From Promethearchaeota archaeon Loki_b32 (GTDB lineage: Archaea > Asgardarchaeota > Lokiarchaeia > Sigyniarchaeales > SOKP01), in assembly GCA_005223125.1 (NCBI GenBank), contig NJBH01000001.1, positions 171,935-235,934 on the forward strand: DNA of 64,000 nucleotides, in the 5' to 3' direction. Under the pieces are notes generated by a model. It saw nothing but the letters and a program-made list of their open reading frames with translations. It was not told where the DNA came from and did not search any database. A program made the position numbers and the translations under genes. Shown piece after piece: positions 45,306 to 54,742 of this stretch; the first letter of the stretch is position 1, and each line of letters starts with the position of its first letter.

Positions 45306-46580
45306 ATGGGTGTCGAAGAAACATTAAAAAAGTACAGTTGGATTTTACCACTTATTCAAAAAGCTGATAGAGCAACCAGAGCAGTGATAATGAAAAACTT
45401 TAGGCAAAAAAAGACGAATTTTTTTCCAGAAGGAGAATTTAATGCTGATGTAGAGAATCTAATTAATTGCATGCTTTGCCCGAATATGTGTCGCTTCGAT
45501 TGCGGAACTTTGGTTGCTTCACAAAACGAAAGTATGAGTCCAGCATATAAAGCCAGAATTGGATATTATTTGACAATGGGGATAATTGATCCAGCTGATT
45601 CTGCTAATAAAGAGTTTATTAACTTGATGTATAAATGTACTAATGAGGAAAACTGCAAAATTTGGTGCCCATTTGACTTTTCAGTAGTTTCCTTACTAGA
45701 AACTGTCAGAGATGATTTAAATGATGAAGGTCTAATGCCAGATTACTGTAAACAGCAGATTTCTAAGTTAAATAAGACTAATACTATAGAAGATTACAAT
45801 ATATTCGAAACTTATAAAGAAAAAGGAATAGAAAATATAGAATCGGATGGTAATGACGATGTTTTCTATTATATTGGATGTCAATCAATGAAATTTCCTG
45901 AAGTTGTAAAAGCAAATATAGAAATTTTAAAAAAAGCTGGAATAAAATTTTCAACCAATCTTGACAAAAAGGTATGTTGTGGGGGTCCAGCGTTTAATAT
46001 AAGAGAAATGGAAACCGCAAAAAAGTTTGCTAGGAAAAATAAAGAACTCATTGAATCCACAGGCGCTAAAATCATCATTTCAGATTGTCCTGGGTGTATT
46101 TTGACATTAACAGAGAGATATGAAAAAGCAGGAATTAAAATCGAAAAGGAAATTGTTCATATTGTTCAGTACTTTAGAAAATTAATTGATGAAGGCAAAT
46201 TGAGATTTGAAAAAAGTATTCCAGAAGAATTTAGAAAGATAACAATACATGATCCTTGTCTTATAGCGAGAAACTTAAAAGACACTGAATCAATTAGGAT
46301 GATTCTTAATAAAATTCCGGATTTAGAAATTATTGAACCTATGTATAATAAAGAATATGTTCATTGTTGCGGTTGGAGTGGTACTGCACACTGGGCAGAT
46401 AAAGATTTAGCTATTAGAGAAGCACAGAATAGAATAAATGAATTAAAAGAAACTGGAGCAAATATTTTCATATCAGCATGTCCTCTCTGTGAATTAGGGC
46501 TAGCTTATGGAATAGATGAAACAGAAAAAGAAAAATATAATATACTGGATATATCTGAATTATTAATAAAAGCATTATAA
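45306..46580 (+). CDS. CCG-domain Fe-S oxidoreductase (GlpC/HdrD-like)
   Basis: The 424-residue protein opens with a ferredoxin-like part containing CMLCPNMCRFDCG and later CTNEENCKIWCPF. Two CCG domains follow: CQSM...VCCGGP...DCPGC and HDPC...HCCGWSG...CPLC. CCG domains bind [4Fe-4S] clusters and pass electrons to quinone or heterodisulfide-type acceptors. With the FAD subunit just upstream this resembles the GlcD/GlcF or GlpA/GlpC two-subunit dehydrogenases. No membrane anchor is visible, so the electron acceptor is open. Confidence 0.9.
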   Translation: MGVEETLKKYSWILPLIQKADRATRAVIMKNFRQKKTNFFPEGEFNADVENLINCMLCPNMCRFDCGTLVASQNESMSPAYKARIGYYLTMGIIDPADSANKEFINLMYKCTNEENCKIWCPFDFSVVSLLETVRDDLNDEGLMPDYCKQQISKLNKTNTIEDYNIFETYKEKGIENIESDGNDDVFYYIGCQSMKFPEVVKANIEILKKAGIKFSTNLDKKVCCGGPAFNIREMETAKKFARKNKELIESTGAKIIISDCPGCILTLTERYEKAGIKIEKEIVHIVQYFRKLIDEGKLRFEKSIPEEFRKITIHDPCLIARNLKDTESIRMILNKIPDLEIIEPMYNKEYVHCCGWSGTAHWADKDLAIREAQNRINELKETGANIFISACPLCELGLAYGIDETEKEKYNILDISELLIKAL

Positions 46581-46617
46581 AAAATAATAAATATATAAAT
46601 TTCTATAGAGTGATTAT

Positions 46618-48075
46618 ATGAGTGATTTGATATGTGTGTTTGATGTTGGGACAACCGGAGCAAGAACAATTATTTTTGATATTAATGGTAAAGAAATTGC
46701 CCGTGCTTATGAGGAATATCCTGTTGTGAAGGGTCCCGTTGGTATTTCAGAACAAGATCCAATAATCTGGTGGAATGCTGTTAAAAATACTTGTAATAAG
46801 GTATCAAGAACTTTTAAAACTGAAGATATTATTGGGATATCAGCTTCATTTCTTCGTGGTACAATAACGATTATTGATAAAAAAGGGGAGGTACTACATC
46901 CAGCTTTAACTTGGATGGATGAAAGACAAGAGACTACAGCATTAGAGTGGAAGAGAGAGGTAGATCTTAGAAGATCAATTCCTAAAATACTATGGCTTAA
47001 GAATAATAAACCAGATTTATTTAGTAAGGCAGATAAAATTATCCATCCGGATACTTATATATATATGAAATTATGTGAAGAATGTGTTACGGACCCCACG
47101 AATGGAATTATGGGAATTTTAAATAAAAAAACACTTAATTGGGACAATGAGTTAGCAGAAACATTTGATTTGCCAATAGAATTATGGCCTGAATTACATA
47201 CTCCAGGTGAAATTATTGGAGAATTATCTAGTTCGGCTGCAGATGCTTTAGGTTTAAAAAAAAATATTCCAGTAATACTAGGCGGGGGAGATCAACAATG
47301 TTCGGCATTAGGCTTAGGTGTGATCAATAAAGGTCAAGCTAAAATCACTGTTGGAACTGGAACTTTCTTAGATTATGTAGTAGATGAACCTGTTGAACCT
47401 GCTGGAGATTTTCCTATTTTTTCATATCCTTCTGTGGTCAAGGGAAAATGGAATATTGAAGGTATCACTCCGGGAACAGGCACGGCATTAAAATGGTTTA
47501 CCGAAAATTTTTCACAATTACAAATTAAAGAGAGCCAAGAGAAAAATATCAATGTTTATGACATGTTAACAAAAGAAGCAGCAACAATACCTCCCGGAAG
47601 TGAAGGATTGTTATTTCTACCATTATATATCTTCCGAAAAGGGACCATTCATGGTTTAGGTTGGAATCATACGAGGGGACATATGATACGAGCAATAATG
47701 GAATCTGCTGCGCTATCTGCCCAAATGTATCTTGGTTTTTTGGAAGGAATGGGCGGGGCTAAAACTACTGAACTGAGGGTTGATGGCGGAGCGATGAATA
47801 GTGAGTTATGGGCTCAAATTTTTGCAGATGTTACATCAAAACGAATATTAATTCCAGAGATTAAAGATGGTGCTGCTATGGGTGCTGCAATTTTAGGATT
47901 CATAGGGTGTAAAAGATATAATACATTTGAAGAAGCTATTGCAAAAATGGTTAGATTCCCTACAATTAAAAGCCCAATTAAAGAAAATTCTAGGATCTAC
48001 AAAAAACTAAATAGAATTTTCATGCCAGCATTATTAGATACATATAGCAAGAAGAGAGTAACAAAAGATCTCTAA
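46618..48075 (+). CDS. FGGY-family carbohydrate kinase (glycerol/xylulose kinase-like)
   Basis: The 485-residue kinase starts ICVFDVGTTGARTIIFD, with the phosphate-1 motif, and continues with GISEQDPIIWWNAV and LTWMDERQETTA. It then has GGGDQQCSALGLG, KITVGTGTFLDY and the C-terminal LRVDGGAMNSELWAQ...DGAAMGAAILG motif. It is the third gene of the flavoprotein/CCG operon, starting 37 bases after it with GAGTGAT upstream. The substrate is not fixed by sequence: glycerol would tie it to glycerol-3-phosphate oxidation by the upstream pair, but xylulose- or other polyol-type kinases look similar. Confidence 0.88.
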   Translation: MSDLICVFDVGTTGARTIIFDINGKEIARAYEEYPVVKGPVGISEQDPIIWWNAVKNTCNKVSRTFKTEDIIGISASFLRGTITIIDKKGEVLHPALTWMDERQETTALEWKREVDLRRSIPKILWLKNNKPDLFSKADKIIHPDTYIYMKLCEECVTDPTNGIMGILNKKTLNWDNELAETFDLPIELWPELHTPGEIIGELSSSAADALGLKKNIPVILGGGDQQCSALGLGVINKGQAKITVGTGTFLDYVVDEPVEPAGDFPIFSYPSVVKGKWNIEGITPGTGTALKWFTENFSQLQIKESQEKNINVYDMLTKEAATIPPGSEGLLFLPLYIFRKGTIHGLGWNHTRGHMIRAIMESAALSAQMYLGFLEGMGGAKTTELRVDGGAMNSELWAQIFADVTSKRILIPEIKDGAAMGAAILGFIGCKRYNTFEEAIAKMVRFPTIKSPIKENSRIYKKLNRIFMPALLDTYSKKRVTKDL

Positions 48076-48085
48076 CTTTTCTTAG

Positions 48086-48096
48086 TTTTTTTTTTT
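48086..48096 (+). terminator. T-run terminator after the FGGY kinase
   Basis: A run of 11 T bases begins 11 bases after the stop codon. Oligo-T stretches of this kind terminate archaeal transcription. No hairpin precedes it. Confidence 0.5.
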
Positions 48097-48256
48097 AAAT
48101 CTTAATCATGAAAATTATCTAATAGTACTAATAATTTTTAAATTGTGTAAAATTTTCATTGTAGACTCCATATCTCCAATTATTTTTAAATTTAGAAAAG
48201 TATTTTTGGAATACTTAATTTCAAAATTTATAGAATATCATAAGGAACTATCTCAC

Positions 48257-49084
48257 ATGCCTTATTTTAAGAACCAAGAGGGTTACAATCTATATTATGA
48301 GAATATTAACCAAGATTCAAAAGCCTGTACTATTATTTTACTTCATGGATTTGCGTCCTCTGCTTCTTTTTTTAAGGCTCAAATAAAAATATTAAAAAAT
48401 AATTATCGAATTATTGCTTTTGATGCATTAGGGCATGGGAGAAGTGATCACCCTAAAGAAATAAACCTTTCAAAAAATCTTAGATATGATATTATTAGAG
48501 ATTTAGAGAATCTTCTAGAACATTTGGAAGTAACCGAAAAGTATGGGATTATAGGGCATTCTCTAGTTGGCGGAATGATTGGACAATTATTTGCTGTAAA
48601 GCATCCTCAGAATATCAAATTTCTTATTCTGTTAAATTCAGGATACATCATGATTGATAATGTTATAAGGAATATCTTTTATAATCTGCTCCCATATTTT
48701 ATCCGAATGAATTTCCTGGATGTAGTAGCGAATTCTGTTGAGAAAATATTAGATAAGACAATTCCATATATAATTACCGCGTTATCAGATACATTAGCAG
48801 GTTTAAACTTAACTAAAGATCAATTGCATATGCAAATTGAGGATCAAATTTTCCGTATGATACATGAAATAAAAGAATATGACCCATCAGGTATTAATTG
48901 CCCAACTTTAATAATAGGTGGAAGACTTGATAATTTTGCTCCAGAACAGATGTCAGAAAAATTACATGATATGATTCCAAATTCCACATTAGAAATTATT
49001 GATATGGCAGGTCATTTTGCTCCAGCTCAGAGAAAAGAGGTAGTAAATGAATTAATTTGTAACTTTATTAGAAAACTTTGGTGA
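48257..49084 (+). CDS. Alpha/beta-fold hydrolase
   Basis: The protein is about 275 residues from the ATG at 48257; an in-frame TTG at 48143 would add 38 residues with no family counterpart. The hydrolase fold is shown by LLHGFASSASFFKAQ, the FDALGHGRSDHP strand, the nucleophile elbow IGHSLVGGMIG (Ser), a DNFAPEQ acid region and GHFAP with the catalytic His. All triad members are present. The GHSLVG elbow has Leu-Val where Met-Gly is common. It may be an esterase, peptidase or C-C hydrolase. It stands alone after a T-run. Confidence 0.82.
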   Translation: MPYFKNQEGYNLYYENINQDSKACTIILLHGFASSASFFKAQIKILKNNYRIIAFDALGHGRSDHPKEINLSKNLRYDIIRDLENLLEHLEVTEKYGIIGHSLVGGMIGQLFAVKHPQNIKFLILLNSGYIMIDNVIRNIFYNLLPYFIRMNFLDVVANSVEKILDKTIPYIITALSDTLAGLNLTKDQLHMQIEDQIFRMIHEIKEYDPSGINCPTLIIGGRLDNFAPEQMSEKLHDMIPNSTLEIIDMAGHFAPAQRKEVVNELICNFIRKLW

Positions 49085-49126
49085 AATTTACATATATTTC
49101 TCTTAATCATGTTATATTGATTTAAT

Positions 49127-49501
49127 ATGACCGAAAATAATAAGAATAATGATCTTGAAACCGTTATTTCTTTTTTTAAAAAGGAAGTAAAAAAGTTTGT
49201 AGAAGCCCGTAATTGGACTGGTTATCATACCCCTAAGAATTTAATTCATGCAATAAATTGTGAAGCGGGAGAATTATCTCAACTATTTCTTTTTAAAGAT
49301 TATAAGGTAGAGGAGATTTTGAATAACAAGAAGCTTCTTACTAACATTTCAGATGAAATTGCTGATGTTTTTATTTACCTCATAAGTTTGATTAATGCTT
49401 TAGATTTGGATTTAAGCCAAATATTTATAAAAAAAATGGAAAAAAATAAAAAAAAATATTCAAGTAAAGAATTTAATAACGGAATATATTATAAAAAATA
49501 A
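49127..49501 (+). CDS. MazG-like nucleotide pyrophosphohydrolase
   Basis: The 124-residue helical protein has the metal-binding EAGELSQLF motif (about residues 45-53) and the second acidic motif DEIADVFIYL (about 82-91) of the all-alpha NTP-pyrophosphatase superfamily. The short single-domain form is closest to the dCTPase-like RS21-C6 branch. It likely removes non-canonical or surplus nucleotides. The C-terminus is Lys-rich. It is followed after 17 bases by the DUF3795 gene on the same strand. Confidence 0.8.
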   Translation: MTENNKNNDLETVISFFKKEVKKFVEARNWTGYHTPKNLIHAINCEAGELSQLFLFKDYKVEEILNNKKLLTNISDEIADVFIYLISLINALDLDLSQIFIKKMEKNKKKYSSKEFNNGIYYKK

Positions 49502-49518
49502 AAATTTAAAAAACTATA

Positions 49519-49988
49519 ATGTCAGATATAAATAAAGCTATTTTAGCTCCATGTGGGTTATATTGTGGTGTATGTGCAATACATATCGCTGATAGAGACA
49601 ATAATCTAAAGTTTAAAGAAAAACTTGTAGATGTCTATAAACCGTTTTCTAAAACTGTTGATGACATCAAATGTAAAGGATGTCTCTCAGAAAATCAAGA
49701 GGATATTTTTGGATATTGTAAGATATGTCCAATAAGGGACTGTGTTAAAAGTAAAGGATTTGAGAGTTGTCATCAATGTGATGATTTTCCGTGTAAATTA
49801 ATAGATCGTTTTCCTATCCCTGGGGGTAAAAAAGTTATTCTTAGAGCAATACCTCGATGGAAAGAATTGGGACCGAAAAGTGGGTTGAAGAAGAGGAAAA
49901 AAGATACCATTGTCCTGAATGTGGTAACCCCTTGTTCCGAGGGGCAAAGAGATGCAATAAATGTGGAATCTCGGTTAATGTAGACTAA
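49519..49988 (+). CDS. DUF3795 cysteine-rich protein, frameshifted near the C-terminus
   Basis: The N-terminal half matches DUF3795: APCGLYCGVC, IKCKGCLS, CKICPIRDC, CHQCDDFPC. The annotated-style frame ends in a Lys-rich tail without motif. A different frame from about 49869 encodes TEKWVEEEEKRYHCPEC, then GAKRCNKCGISVNVD, stopping at 49986-49988. This restores a CxxC zinc ribbon typical of the family. The switch fits loss of one base in GGGACC (ancestral GGGAACC). So the gene is either frameshifted in this strain, read by a -1 shift, or carries an assembly error. It probably binds iron-sulfur or zinc. Confidence 0.75.
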
Positions 49989-50050
49989 AGTAATTATTAT
50001 TTCTTTATTAATAAGAAGAGTTTTTATGGATTTTTCTGGTATTATTTAAC

Positions 50051-51028
50051 ATGGTTGCTAAGAATATTGATGACATAATTAAGGAACAATTAAACTACAC
50101 CTTAAAAGAAACAGACTTTTCTAAATTGGGAGAATTATATCGAGGAAAAGTTAGAGATAACTATATAAAAAAAGATAAAAGAATAATTATTGCAACAGAC
50201 CGTCTGAGTGCTTTTGATAGGGTAATAACTACGATTCCATTTAAAGGACAAATGTTAAATCATGTTTCCTCCTTCTGGTTTGAAAAAACTAAAGATATTG
50301 TTAAAAATCATATTATAGATATTCCTGATCCGAATGTATCTGTAGTTCATCAATGTAAGACCGTCCCAGTTGAAGTGATTATAAGAGGTTATCTAACTGG
50401 AAATATGTGGCGCGATTATAATAAAGGAAAACCTACTTCAGGTATAATACCTCCAAAGGGAATGAAAAAGAATCAGAAATTTGATGAAATAATCATAACA
50501 CCCTCTACAAAAGCAGAATCAGGACATGATATATACCTCTCTAAAGAAGAGATTCTTAAAAAAGGAATGGTTGAGAAGGATGTTTATGAAAAGATGGAAG
50601 AAGCTGCACTTAAATTATTTAAATTCGGACAAGAGTTTTGTAAAAAGAACGGTCTTATCTTAGTTGATACCAAATATGAATTTGGATTAAAAGAAGGTGA
50701 ATTGATGGTTATTGACGAGATTCACACTCAAGATTCATCTCGATTCTGGATTCTCGATTCCTATCAAGAAAAATTTGAACAAGGAGTCAATCCTGAAATC
50801 TTAGATAAAGAAATCTTTAGAGGATGGCTTATGGAAACTTACCCAGAAATTTTTCCTGATATTAAGCCAGACGAAGATATTCCTCCAATCTCTGAAAATA
50901 TAAAAGTAGAATTAGCAAAGAGATACATGCAGAGTTATGAAAAGATTACTGGGTTAGAATTTAATGGGGAAATTTCGGATGTAAAAAAGAGGATTTATGA
51001 AAATTTAAGGAAAGCCAACTATTTATAA
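50051..51028 (+). CDS. purC: Phosphoribosylaminoimidazole-succinocarboxamide synthase
   Basis: The 325-residue enzyme makes SAICAR from CAIR and aspartate in purine synthesis. Landmarks are LYRGKVRDNY, IATDRLSAFDRVI, PVEVIIRGYLTGNMWR, TKAESGHDIYLS, LILVDTKYEFG and DEIHTQDSSRFW, all intact. It is of the longer type with a C-terminal YMQSYEKITG extension. It is the first purine gene here; the others follow after a small membrane gene and about 230 bases. Confidence 0.95.
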   Translation: MVAKNIDDIIKEQLNYTLKETDFSKLGELYRGKVRDNYIKKDKRIIIATDRLSAFDRVITTIPFKGQMLNHVSSFWFEKTKDIVKNHIIDIPDPNVSVVHQCKTVPVEVIIRGYLTGNMWRDYNKGKPTSGIIPPKGMKKNQKFDEIIITPSTKAESGHDIYLSKEEILKKGMVEKDVYEKMEEAALKLFKFGQEFCKKNGLILVDTKYEFGLKEGELMVIDEIHTQDSSRFWILDSYQEKFEQGVNPEILDKEIFRGWLMETYPEIFPDIKPDEDIPPISENIKVELAKRYMQSYEKITGLEFNGEISDVKKRIYENLRKANYL

Positions 51029-51073
51029 CATTTAAGAAAAATTTAAATAATTACCACAGTATTTTTTCGTAAT

Positions 51074-51277
51074 ATGTTTGATTTAATTCTTTTATTTATT
51101 GATGCTGGATTATTTGTCCTTTCTTTCATATTTGTTATAATTGATTTTAAAAGCTATGTTGGAGAAAAAAATGAAACGTTAAAGGGGACTTTTATACCCA
51201 AACAAAGTCGTTATGCTTTATTATTTGGGCTTCTAGCAATTATAATTGCGGTACTTAATAGTTTATTCTACGTATAG
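51074..51277 (+). CDS. Small two-helix membrane protein
   Basis: The 67-residue protein has two hydrophobic helices, at the N-terminus and from about 48 to 65, joined by a short charged loop (VGEKNETLKGTFIPKQS). It starts 45 bases after purC on the same strand. I do not recognise a family. The frame, start and helix pattern are consistent with a real small gene, and the length is short enough that some doubt remains. Confidence 0.55.
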   Translation: MFDLILLFIDAGLFVLSFIFVIIDFKSYVGEKNETLKGTFIPKQSRYALLFGLLAIIIAVLNSLFYV

Positions 51278-51305
51278 TTCATTAGCCCATCAGAAAGAAT
51301 TAGTA

Positions 51306-51334
51306 ATCTTAAGTATTTACTACTTTTTTAAGAT
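51306..51334 (+). terminator. Possible hairpin terminator downstream of the small membrane gene
   Basis: ATCTTAAGTA and the TACTTTTTTAAGAT arm can pair into a stem of about 10 bp around a 5-base loop, with a T-bulge. It sits about 30 bases after the stop of the small membrane gene and before the purS promoter region. The T-run within the stem is a further hint of transcript ending. Confidence 0.4.
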
Positions 51335-51504
51335 ATAAATTGATCATTTAATTTCTCATTTTTCTCGTAGAATTCTAGGATTTAGCTTGGTGTAATTACA
51401 TAAATTAAATTGAGGAAAAACTAGCTCTTGTCGTTTTTGTCGATGCACATTATTTTTAAGTTAATAAGAATTAATAAAAATATACACAACTTCTTTTTTC
51501 GTAA

Positions 51505-51777
51505 ATGGCTCTTCAAGAATTTATTGTTGAAGTTATTATAACTAATAAAGAAAAGGCGCGCGACCCAGTAGGTGAAACCATAAAACGAGACCTACTTGCA
51601 AAAAAAGGTTATGATATGGTCTCAAATGTTAGAAGTGGCCAATATTTAAGGTTTAATCTTAATACTGAAAGTGAAGAGCGCGCTAAAAACATTGTTGAAG
51701 ACTTGTTAAACAAGTTGAGAATTTATAACCCGGTAACTCAAAATTTCAGGATTTTAAAACTACAAAAAGAGTCTTAA
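51505..51777 (+). CDS. purS: Phosphoribosylformylglycinamidine synthase subunit PurS
   Basis: This is the 90-residue small subunit of the three-part FGAM synthase with PurQ and PurL. The ferredoxin-like fold is shown by FIVEVIITNKEKARDPVGETIKRDLLAKKGY and the second half LRFNLNTESEERAKNIVEDLLNKL. It is followed immediately by purQ (six bases between stop and start). An AT-rich TATA-like tract (ATATACAC near 51478) lies just upstream. The separate small subunit is the usual archaeal and Gram-positive arrangement. Confidence 0.93.
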   Translation: MALQEFIVEVIITNKEKARDPVGETIKRDLLAKKGYDMVSNVRSGQYLRFNLNTESEERAKNIVEDLLNKLRIYNPVTQNFRILKLQKES

Positions 51778-51783
51778 GAAATT

Positions 51784-52494
51784 ATGAGTATAAAAATAGC
51801 TGTAATCCAATTTCCGGGAGCTAATTGTGATTTGGACACTATTCATGTATTAAAAGATGTTATGCATATTGATGTTGATTTAATCTGGCATAACTATTTT
51901 AAGGAGTCTAAGTATGACGGTGTTATTTTACCCGGTGGTTTTTCATTTGGTGATTATTTAAGAAGTGGAATTATTGCGGCTCATAGTCCTGCAATTGATG
52001 AGGCAAAAATAATGGTAAAAGACGGGAGACCTGTAATAGGTATTTGTAATGGATGTCAAATTTTAGCCGAAGCTCAATTCCTCCCAGGAGCATTTTTACA
52101 TAATGAATCTCTCAAATTTATATGTAAATGGATAAATCTAAAAGTAGAAAATAATAATACTGCATTTTCAAATAAAATGAATACAGGTGATGTTCTTGCT
52201 TTACCTATAGCTCATGCAGAAGGACGGTATTTTAATGATAATGTGGAAGAATTAGAAGAAAATAACCAAATTGTCTTTAGATATTCTACTGAAAAAGGTG
52301 AACTTACAAAAGATTCAAATCCCAATGGTTCATTAGCAAATATTGCAGGAATTTGTAATTTAGAACAAAATTGCATTGGATTAATGCCTCACCCTGAACG
52401 TGCCTCAGAAGCAATCATAACTCCAAAAAGAACAACTCATGGATTATTATTTTTTGAATCAATAATTGAATTTATTAAACGGAGGATATCCTAA
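51784..52494 (+). CDS. purQ: Phosphoribosylformylglycinamidine synthase subunit PurQ
   Basis: This 236-residue class I glutamine amidotransferase supplies ammonia to PurL. It has the opening VIQFPGANCDLDT, VILPGGFSFGDYLRSG, the nucleophile Cys88 in IGICNGCQ and the LMPHPERASE region with His/Glu. It overlaps purL by one base (TAATG), and GGAGGATATC precedes the purL ATG. Confidence 0.96.
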   Translation: MSIKIAVIQFPGANCDLDTIHVLKDVMHIDVDLIWHNYFKESKYDGVILPGGFSFGDYLRSGIIAAHSPAIDEAKIMVKDGRPVIGICNGCQILAEAQFLPGAFLHNESLKFICKWINLKVENNNTAFSNKMNTGDVLALPIAHAEGRYFNDNVEELEENNQIVFRYSTEKGELTKDSNPNGSLANIAGICNLEQNCIGLMPHPERASEAIITPKRTTHGLLFFESIIEFIKRRIS

Positions 52495-54740
52495 TGACTA
52501 AGATAAAGTTAAATGGAGAAGAAGCACATGTAGAGATGACAAAGGGAGAATTTGAAAGAGTAAAGGAATTATTAGGTAGGGACCCAAGTATTACTGAACT
52601 AGGTGCATTTGATGTCATGTGGTCTGAGCATTGTTCTTATAAATCATCACGTCCAAAATTAAAATTATTCGAGGATGCTGAAGCAAATTATGACTATGTA
52701 TTGGCTGGCCCTGGACAAGATGCCGGAGTTATCGATATCGGAGATGGATATGCTTTAGCATTCCGAATAGAATCTCATAATCATCCATCAGCAATAGAAC
52801 CTTATCACGGAGCTGCGACAGGGATTGGAGGTATAATAAGAGATATTCTTTGTATGGGTGTGCGACCAATCGCATTATTAGATCCTTTGAGATTTGGTAA
52901 ACTAAAAAACAATCCACATTCGCAATGGTTATTTAAATATGTGGTGAAAGGTATTGCTGATTACGGTAATTGCACAGGAATCCCTACAATAGGTGGTGAA
53001 GTTGAATTTGATGAGAGTTTTGATAGTAATTGCTTAATAAACGTTGCTTGTATAGGTTTGGGAACAATTGAGGATTTTAAGCATGCTCCTAGTAGGGCTT
53101 ATAACGCAGGTGATTATGTAATTCTAATGGGAGGATCTACAGGCAGAGATGGAATCCACGGAGTAACCTTCGCGTCTCGTACTTTAACAGAGATTTCTGA
53201 AGCTGATAGACCTGCAGTACAAATTGGTGACCCTTTTACTAAAAAATTGATTATTGAAGCCACTTTAGAAGCCGTAAAGACGGGCTTTGTAAGAGGATTA
53301 AAAGATCTTGGTGGAGGAGGATTAACCTGTGCAACCAGTGAATTAACTGGTGACGGAAATACTGGAGCTAAGGTTGATCTGAGAAAAGTTTTTACTAGAG
53401 AACCTGGAATGACCTCCTATGAAATTATGCTCTCTGAATCCCAAGAGCGAATGACATTCATTGTTAAACCTGAGGGATTAGATACTGTTCTTGACATATT
53501 TAGAAAATTTGAAATGAGTTTCGCTGTAATTGGCAGAACCAATGATTCAAAAGTCTTAAAAGTTTTCGATGGAGATAATCTTGTTGTAAATCTCCCTTCA
53601 AAAGCACTTTCTGAATCACCTACCTTTAAGAGACAAGAAAGACGACCACTCTACTTAGATAAACTAATATCTCAAAAAACTCCTGATTTAACGTTAGATT
53701 TGGAAGAAATTATATATAAATTGATAGCATCAGAAAATATTTGTAATAAAGAGTGGATTTACCGACAATATGATCATGAAGTTGGTGTTAGATCTGTAGT
53801 AAAATGTGGGGAAGGAGATTCAGGAGTTCTTAGAATTATTGGTACAGATAAATTTATCTCTGCTAGTGTCGGTGTCAATTCAAAACATTGCTTTTTAGAT
53901 CCAAATGAAGGAACTAGGGGAGGATTAGTTGAAGAATGTGGAAATGTTATTGCAAATGGAGCAAAACCAATGGCGATGGTGAACTGTTGTAATTTTGGAA
54001 ATCCTGAAATACCCGAATCTTTTTGGTATTTTTCGAAAGCTGTTGAAGGTATGAATGATTTCTGTAGAACTATGAGAATTCCCATAGTGGGAGGAAATGT
54101 GTCCTTCTATAATGAAGATGAAGTTAAAAAAACTGCGATTAAAGCTACACCCATGATAATGATCGTTGGCCTTATTGAAGGTGAAAAGAATATAATAACT
54201 CTTCCATTTAAAAAGGCAGGAGATGACCTCTTTTTAATAGGGGAAACTAAAGCAGAATTAGGTGGTTCAGAATATCATTCAGTTATTTACGATCTTGAGG
54301 GTGGTATCCCTCCAAAAGTCGATGAGGCAAAAATTAAAGCTACTTGGGATATTATGTTCGAACTTTATAGAAATGGCATGGTTAAAGCCAACCATGATGT
54401 GAACAAGGGTGGATTCATAATTACAATAGCAGAAATGTGTTTTAAGAATTATTTGGGAGCTGAATTAGATTTAAATAATTGTTTTGATGAAAATATACGA
54501 GATGATGAGTTTCTTTTTAGTGAATCCTACGGAAGATTTATTATTGAGACAGATACAAATGATCATGATACTATCCTAAAATTGGCTAAAAAATACGATG
54601 TTAATGTTAAAAAAATAGGAGTTTTAATTTCTAATCCTGAAATAATAGTTAAAGGATTAAGAAATAATGATATTAAACTGGATGTTCAAAAGTTAAAGGA
54701 AAATTTTGATTCTACAATTCCAAATTTAATGGAAATTTAA
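52494..54740 (+). CDS. purL: Phosphoribosylformylglycinamidine synthase subunit PurL
   Basis: The 748-residue ATP-dependent enzyme forms FGAM from FGAR. It is of the small PurL type. The opening DVMWSEHCSYKSSRPKLK, the ATP-site segment FRIESHNHPSAIEPYHGAATGIGGIIRD, LGGGGLTCATSELT and the second-half GNVSFYNE and GMVKANHDVNKGGF motifs are all present. It is coupled to purQ by a shared base and to purF by a two-base gap. Confidence 0.96.
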   Translation: MTKIKLNGEEAHVEMTKGEFERVKELLGRDPSITELGAFDVMWSEHCSYKSSRPKLKLFEDAEANYDYVLAGPGQDAGVIDIGDGYALAFRIESHNHPSAIEPYHGAATGIGGIIRDILCMGVRPIALLDPLRFGKLKNNPHSQWLFKYVVKGIADYGNCTGIPTIGGEVEFDESFDSNCLINVACIGLGTIEDFKHAPSRAYNAGDYVILMGGSTGRDGIHGVTFASRTLTEISEADRPAVQIGDPFTKKLIIEATLEAVKTGFVRGLKDLGGGGLTCATSELTGDGNTGAKVDLRKVFTREPGMTSYEIMLSESQERMTFIVKPEGLDTVLDIFRKFEMSFAVIGRTNDSKVLKVFDGDNLVVNLPSKALSESPTFKRQERRPLYLDKLISQKTPDLTLDLEEIIYKLIASENICNKEWIYRQYDHEVGVRSVVKCGEGDSGVLRIIGTDKFISASVGVNSKHCFLDPNEGTRGGLVEECGNVIANGAKPMAMVNCCNFGNPEIPESFWYFSKAVEGMNDFCRTMRIPIVGGNVSFYNEDEVKKTAIKATPMIMIVGLIEGEKNIITLPFKKAGDDLFLIGETKAELGGSEYHSVIYDLEGGIPPKVDEAKIKATWDIMFELYRNGMVKANHDVNKGGFIITIAEMCFKNYLGAELDLNNCFDENIRDDEFLFSESYGRFIIETDTNDHDTILKLAKKYDVNVKKIGVLISNPEIIVKGLRNNDIKLDVQKLKENFDSTIPNLMEI

Positions 54741-54742
54741 AA

